From an uncultured Bacilli bacterium (GTDB taxonomy: Bacteria; Bacillota_I; Bacilli_A; RFN20; CAG-826): 7,840 bases of DNA. The position numbers and the translations under genes are program-made. Where the stretch lies: assembly GCA_905236535.1 (NCBI GenBank), contig CAJOQN010000101.1, forward strand, positions 1-7,840, read 5' to 3'. Below the pieces are notes generated by a model. It searched no databases. It was not told the DNA's origin and saw nothing but the letters and a program-made list of their open reading frames with translations. Positions 4,847-7,840 of the stretch are shown here, one piece after another; the first letter of the stretch is position 1, and each line of letters opens with the position of its first letter.

Positions 4847-5323
4847 CTAATTTTTTTCTTTTAATAAAACAACAGCAATAGCTTTGACAGCCTTCCCTTC
4901 TCCAAGAGGACCCATCTTCTCATTTGTCCCCGCTTTAATAGAGACATTATTAAGGTCCGTATGAAGTAAAGATGCGATATTATTTCTCATATCTTTAATA
5001 TAAGGAGCGACCTTTGGTGCTTCTAAAACTAAGGAGACATCGAGATTATTAATTTCATATCCTTTAGTGGACATAAGTTCATAAACTCTTTTCATAATTA
5101 AGGCGGAATCCATATTTAAGGTTTCTTCCTTGTTATCTGGGAAATGAGTTCCTAAATCTCCTAAGGCTAACGCTCCTAAAATTGATTCGGCGACAGCGTG
5201 AAAGATGACATCACCATCAGAGTGAGCTTTTTCACCTTTGTTAAAGGGGATATGCACTCCTGCTAATATCAAAGGGCGATTTTCCACTAATTGATGAATA
5301 TCTTCGCTATAACCAATTCTCAT
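4847..5323 (-). CDS. ispF: 2-C-methyl-D-erythritol 2,4-cyclodiphosphate synthase
   Basis: A 158-aa IspF, which closes the cyclodiphosphate ring from CDP-methylerythritol 2-phosphate in the MEP isoprenoid pathway; family members are homotrimers. The metal-binding residues are visible as DIH (D8, H10) and H42 in the segment HSDGDVIFHA (34-43). GDLGTHFPD, the KVAPYIKDMR helix and the C-terminal KAGTNEKMGPLGEG loop also fit. The N-terminal GYSEDIH and the MGPLGEG loop differ from the common GxGxDxH and LGFTGR forms but keep the metal ligands. Its ATG overlaps the ychF stop by one base (TAATG) and no Shine-Dalgarno sequence precedes it, so translation probably depends on re-initiation after ychF. 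It is alone here, without ispD, its usual neighbour or fusion partner. Confidence 0.92.
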   Translation of the reverse strand: MRIGYSEDIHQLVENRPLILAGVHIPFNKGEKAHSDGDVIFHAVAESILGALALGDLGTHFPDNKEETLNMDSALIMKRVYELMSTKGYEINNLDVSLVLEAPKVAPYIKDMRNNIASLLHTDLNNVSIKAGTNEKMGPLGEGKAVKAIAVVLLKEKN

Positions 5324-6429
5324 TAGACGTTGAATCGGAAAAACATAATATCACCATCTAAAGGATGATAATCTCTTCCTTCCCTCCTAATCTTTCCATT
5401 TTCTTTAACCGCCGTTTCGCTGCCAAGTTCTTTAATAGAGTCGTAAGTATAGACTTCTGCACAAATAAAACCTTTTTGGAAATCGGTGTGAATAACACCA
5501 GCGCATTCAGGGGCACTCATCCCATTAGTGAATGTCCAGGCCCGACATTCATCGCTTCCCACGGTGAAGAAGGTTGATAAATTTAAAAGATGATAAGTGG
5601 TTCTAATAACCTTGCTAAGACCAGATTCACTAATCCCTAAGGTTTCCATCATCTCTTTTTTATCTTCATCATTTAATTCGCTTAATTCAGATTCAATTTC
5701 GCAAGAGACTGGAACAACTTCATTCCCTTCTTTTTCGGCGTATTCTTTTACCAATCTATAATTTTTAGAATTATCGATATCCATCAAATCTTCTTCTGCG
5801 ACATTCGCGACATAGACGATTGGTTTTAAAGTTAAAAGGTGAAAGTTGTTATTCACAAAGATTTTTTGTTCCTCAGTTAATGAAACACTTCTCGCCGGTA
5901 AACCTTGGCTTAAAGCTTCTTGGATTGGAGTTAGCACTCCCATCTCAAACATCGATTCTTTATCTTTTTGAATTCTAGCTTTGTTAGCGATTCTTTCTAT
6001 ACATTTTTCAACGCTTTCAAGATCCGCCATCACAAGCTCGAGATTGATGACTTCAATATCTCTAATTGGGTCAACTCCACCTTCGACATGAATAATATCA
6101 TTAGATTCAAAACATCTCACCACTTCAACAATGGCGTCACATTCACGAATATGACCGAGGAATTGGTTTCCTAATCCCTCTCCTTTGCTTGCTCCTCTAA
6201 CAAGGCCAGCAATATCATAGAATTCAACGGTGGCAGGAATCTTTCTTTCGGGTTTAAAAACATTATTTAAGAAATCGAGTCTCTCATCCGGAACATTGAC
6301 CACTCCAGCATTTGGAGAAATGGTGGCAAATGGATAATTAGCCGCTTCAACATGCGAATTCGTAATCGCATTAAAAAGCGTGGATTTACCAACGTTAGGA
6401 AGACCGACAATACCTGCTTTTAAACTCAT
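5323..6429 (-). CDS. ychF: Redox-regulated ATPase YchF (Obg-family, OLA1 type)
   Basis: A 368-aa P-loop NTPase of the YchF/OLA1 group. These proteins hydrolyse ATP rather than GTP, bind ribosomes and are linked to oxidative-stress responses. The P-loop is GLPNVGKST (9-17), the effector-like NYPFATI is at 31-37, and the G3 motif DIAG at 72-75. HVEGGVDP (from H114) carries the conserved histidine. The usual GTPase NKxD is replaced by NVAEED (from N209), as expected for an ATP-specific member. The last 85 or so residues form the TGS domain, ending FFRFNV. Length is normal. The predicted leader is about 28 nt with no Shine-Dalgarno sequence. An 18-bp inverted repeat covers the transcription start. 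ispF follows with a 1-nt overlap. Confidence 0.96.
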   Translation of the reverse strand: MSLKAGIVGLPNVGKSTLFNAITNSHVEAANYPFATISPNAGVVNVPDERLDFLNNVFKPERKIPATVEFYDIAGLVRGASKGEGLGNQFLGHIRECDAIVEVVRCFESNDIIHVEGGVDPIRDIEVINLELVMADLESVEKCIERIANKARIQKDKESMFEMGVLTPIQEALSQGLPARSVSLTEEQKIFVNNNFHLLTLKPIVYVANVAEEDLMDIDNSKNYRLVKEYAEKEGNEVVPVSCEIESELSELNDEDKKEMMETLGISESGLSKVIRTTYHLLNLSTFFTVGSDECRAWTFTNGMSAPECAGVIHTDFQKGFICAEVYTYDSIKELGSETAVKENGKIRREGRDYHPLDGDIMFFRFNV

Positions 6430-6447
6430 AATTAATATCTAAACACT

Positions 6448-6465
6448 ATTACAATGTATTGTAAT
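6448..6465. repeat. Perfect 8-2-8 inverted repeat, possible operator at the ychF promoter
   Basis: ATTACAATGTATTGTAAT, two 8-bp arms around GT. It overlaps the last two bases of the -10 element and spans the predicted start near 6457. Only its distal part would be transcribed and the 2-nt spacer is too short for a good hairpin loop, so a DNA-level operator is likelier than an RNA structure. The TTACAAT/ATTGTAA half-sites resemble those bound by some MarR/OhrR-type repressors. No regulator gene is in the window, and chance is possible in AT-rich DNA. Confidence 0.45.
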
Positions 6466-6491
6466 TATACCCACATTTATCAATTAGTCAA
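6464..6491 (-). promoter_or_regulatory. Promoter of ychF-ispF
   Basis: On the minus strand -35 TTGACT (6491-6486), 16-nt spacer, -10 TATAAT (6469-6464). It matches 11 of 12 consensus bases and is the strongest-looking promoter in the window. It starts 17 nt after the stop codon of the permease gene. Confidence 0.78.
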
Positions 6492-6508
6492 AAAGAAAAT
6501 AAATAATT

Positions 6509-7840
6509 TTATTTTTTTAATGATTCTAGGGGGTTTAATTTGGTGATTTTAAAAGAGAAAAATAATGAAGTTATAAAAGCGACACCGAGGGCTAAAGCAA
6601 ACATGACAATAAGAGAAAGAAGATTCAAAGAAAAGGTAAATCCTGTTCCAAATATCGACCCAATCACATAGTTGCTGAGAAAAGAAAACAATATTAAATC
6701 AAACGAAGCGCTTATAAATGATATCAAAGCGATAATAATGGCATATGAGAACAAGAACTTTGTGGATTCTATTTTTGGGATACCTAAGCATCTCGCTAAT
6801 CCAATATCTTTTTGATTGTCAATGACATGAAGATAAATACAGGTAATTAAAAGAAGAATGGAAACCACGATGGCCATCAAAGAAAAGACGAGAAGAATGA
6901 TTTTGATATATCCACAGGCTTCATCCACTCCTAGATTGAAATCTTCTAATGGATCATAAAACTCGATGTCTTTATAAAGTTTAGAACCGTTTTTAACCAC
7001 TTCTCTTTTTTGACCATCATTGACTAAAAACGAGACATAATACGGGGAAAGAGAAAAAATCGAAGTCCCAAGTTCGCATTGAAAGAAAAGAATGGACCAT
7101 TCACTTGTTTGATAAAGATGATTTGAAGAGGAATTAACGACTTCAATTATCTCTAATTCTTTAATGACATAATCTTTTTGATTATTCGCCGAGACATAAA
7201 TCTTTCTTCCAACCACATTAGTGGTGTCAAATAAAGTCATAGCCATCTTTGAGGAAATCCCTATTTGATATAGTCTTGCATCTTTGTATTTTATAGAGTT
7301 ATCGACCATCAAAGTGACACCTTCACTTAATGAATTAGAAAAATATCCATTTAATACATGATCTGGGAGGGTGACATTTTCTTTTCCATTTGGATTAAGA
7401 GTGGTCAAAGAATCGACAATCTCAATAGCTTTATCCTCACTTGGAGAAAAGAAAGTTGGAAGAGAAAAACCAGAAAGAAAAGCATTTGGATAAACCATAT
7501 AACCCGCTCCACTGATAAAGATTGGGGATTCCACTCCTTTAAAGACCTCAAGAATCGAATTCGTGGCCCTTATTGAAACCCCATTCCCATAATTATGAAA
7601 GATTAATAATCGTTCTTTGTCTTCAACATCTTTGTTTTTAATAAAGTTAGGAATATAGGTTTTATTAGCGATCTCAAAAAGATAAGAGGAATATTTATCA
7701 TCATAAAATATATGTTTTAAAAATTGTTCTGGTTCATTCTTACTTCTAAGATAATAAATCTTTTTTAAAGACCATGGATAAAAGGGAGTTCCACTTATAA
7801 ATGAAGTCGTGGGTAGACCCATCTCTATTTCAAAAACAGA
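6509..7840 (-). CDS. FtsX-type ABC transporter permease, C-terminal part
   Basis: The frame stays open to the window edge. An internal ATG at 7822 gives 437 aa but has no Shine-Dalgarno sequence, and six in-frame codons precede it, so the gene is treated as cut at its 5' end. Numbering from that Met, residues 1 to about 300 have no membrane segment and look extracytoplasmic. Three transmembrane helices follow at about 305-333, 356-384 and 399-424. The loop between the first two, DIGLARCLGIPKIES, is the conserved FtsX-domain loop (EIGI-RALG type), and the end is KLNPLESLKK. This is the FtsX/MacB-type C-terminal layout: a long extracellular domain, then three helices. The preceding helix, and any ATPase partner or fused domain, must lie beyond 7840. 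The substrate cannot be inferred; lipoprotein or peptide export are known roles in the family. Confidence 0.8.
   Translation of the reverse strand, partial: SVFEIEMGLPTTSFISGTPFYPWSLKKIYYLRSKNEPEQFLKHIFYDDKYSSYLFEIANKTYIPNFIKNKDVEDKERLLIFHNYGNGVSIRATNSILEVFKGVESPIFISGAGYMVYPNAFLSGFSLPTFFSPSEDKAIEIVDSLTTLNPNGKENVTLPDHVLNGYFSNSLSEGVTLMVDNSIKYKDARLYQIGISSKMAMTLFDTTNVVGRKIYVSANNQKDYVIKELEIIEVVNSSSNHLYQTSEWSILFFQCELGTSIFSLSPYYVSFLVNDGQKREVVKNGSKLYKDIEFYDPLEDFNLGVDEACGYIKIILLVFSLMAIVVSILLLITCIYLHVIDNQKDIGLARCLGIPKIESTKFLFSYAIIIALISFISASFDLILFSFLSNYVIGSIFGTGFTFSLNLLSLIVMFALALGVAFITSLFFSFKITKLNPLESLKK

Noticed and set aside
6495..6520. AT-only dyad after the permease stop codon as a terminator
   Set aside because: The stem has no GC pairs, the arms match poorly, and it could arise from the A/T runs alone.
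1875..7576. Open frames antisense to or in other frames of the main genes (for example 1875-2111, 3584-3832, 4354-4572, 5365-5577, 5968-6174, 7358-7576)
   Set aside because: They lie wholly inside well-supported genes, encode no recognisable domain and have no convincing ribosome binding sites.
1..7840. Mobile element, CRISPR array or phage att site next to the tRNA genes
   Set aside because: No transposase, integrase, spaced direct repeats or duplicated tRNA 3' ends are present; the only repeat is the functional-looking nifU-tRNA cassette.

Overview
The window looks like the chromosome of a low-GC, AT-rich bacterium of the Firmicutes/Bacilli group, possibly near the Erysipelotrichia or the basal relatives of Mollicutes. 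The reasons are an RNA polymerase delta subunit (RpoE, a Firmicutes marker) next to argS, the AT-rich codon use, a NrnA-type DHH phosphoesterase, and the methylerythritol phosphate (MEP) pathway gene ispF. All complete genes read normally with TGG for Trp, so there is no sign of UGA recoding. Genus or species cannot be read from the sequence.

Region 1 (1-995, plus strand) is the most unusual part. It holds two diverged copies of one cassette: a promoter (TAAACA-N17-TATATT with an extended TGC), a short NifU-like Fe-S protein of 81 aa whose ATG sits at or almost at the predicted transcription start, and a tRNA-Gln gene that begins 2 nt after the protein's stop codon. Copy 1 carries tRNA-Gln(UUG), then tRNA-Lys(UUU), tRNA-Leu(UAA) and a terminator. 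Copy 2 carries tRNA-Gln(CUG) and a terminator. The proteins differ at only 2 of 81 residues, while 25 other codons differ synonymously, so both copies appear to be under selection.

Region 2 (1029-4843, minus strand) is an operon-like run argS - rpoE - nrnA - cysQ-like. It has a promoter just upstream of argS and an intrinsic terminator that overlaps the last stop codon. It joins arginyl-tRNA synthesis, RNA polymerase delta, a nanoRNase/pAp phosphatase and a second phosphatase of the family that includes pAp phosphatases.

Region 3 (4847-6491, minus strand) is ychF - ispF, with a 1-nt stop/start overlap. It is driven by a strong-looking promoter with an 18-bp inverted repeat over its predicted start site. 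No terminator is seen between ispF and argS, so read-through into region 2 is possible.

Region 4 (6509-7840, minus strand) is the C-terminal part of a large FtsX-type membrane permease that runs off the right edge of the window.

Genes at the start of predicted transcripts (both nifU-like genes, argS, ychF) lack a Shine-Dalgarno sequence, whereas the internal genes rpoE and cysQ-like have clear ones. No stretch above 300 bases is without a gene.
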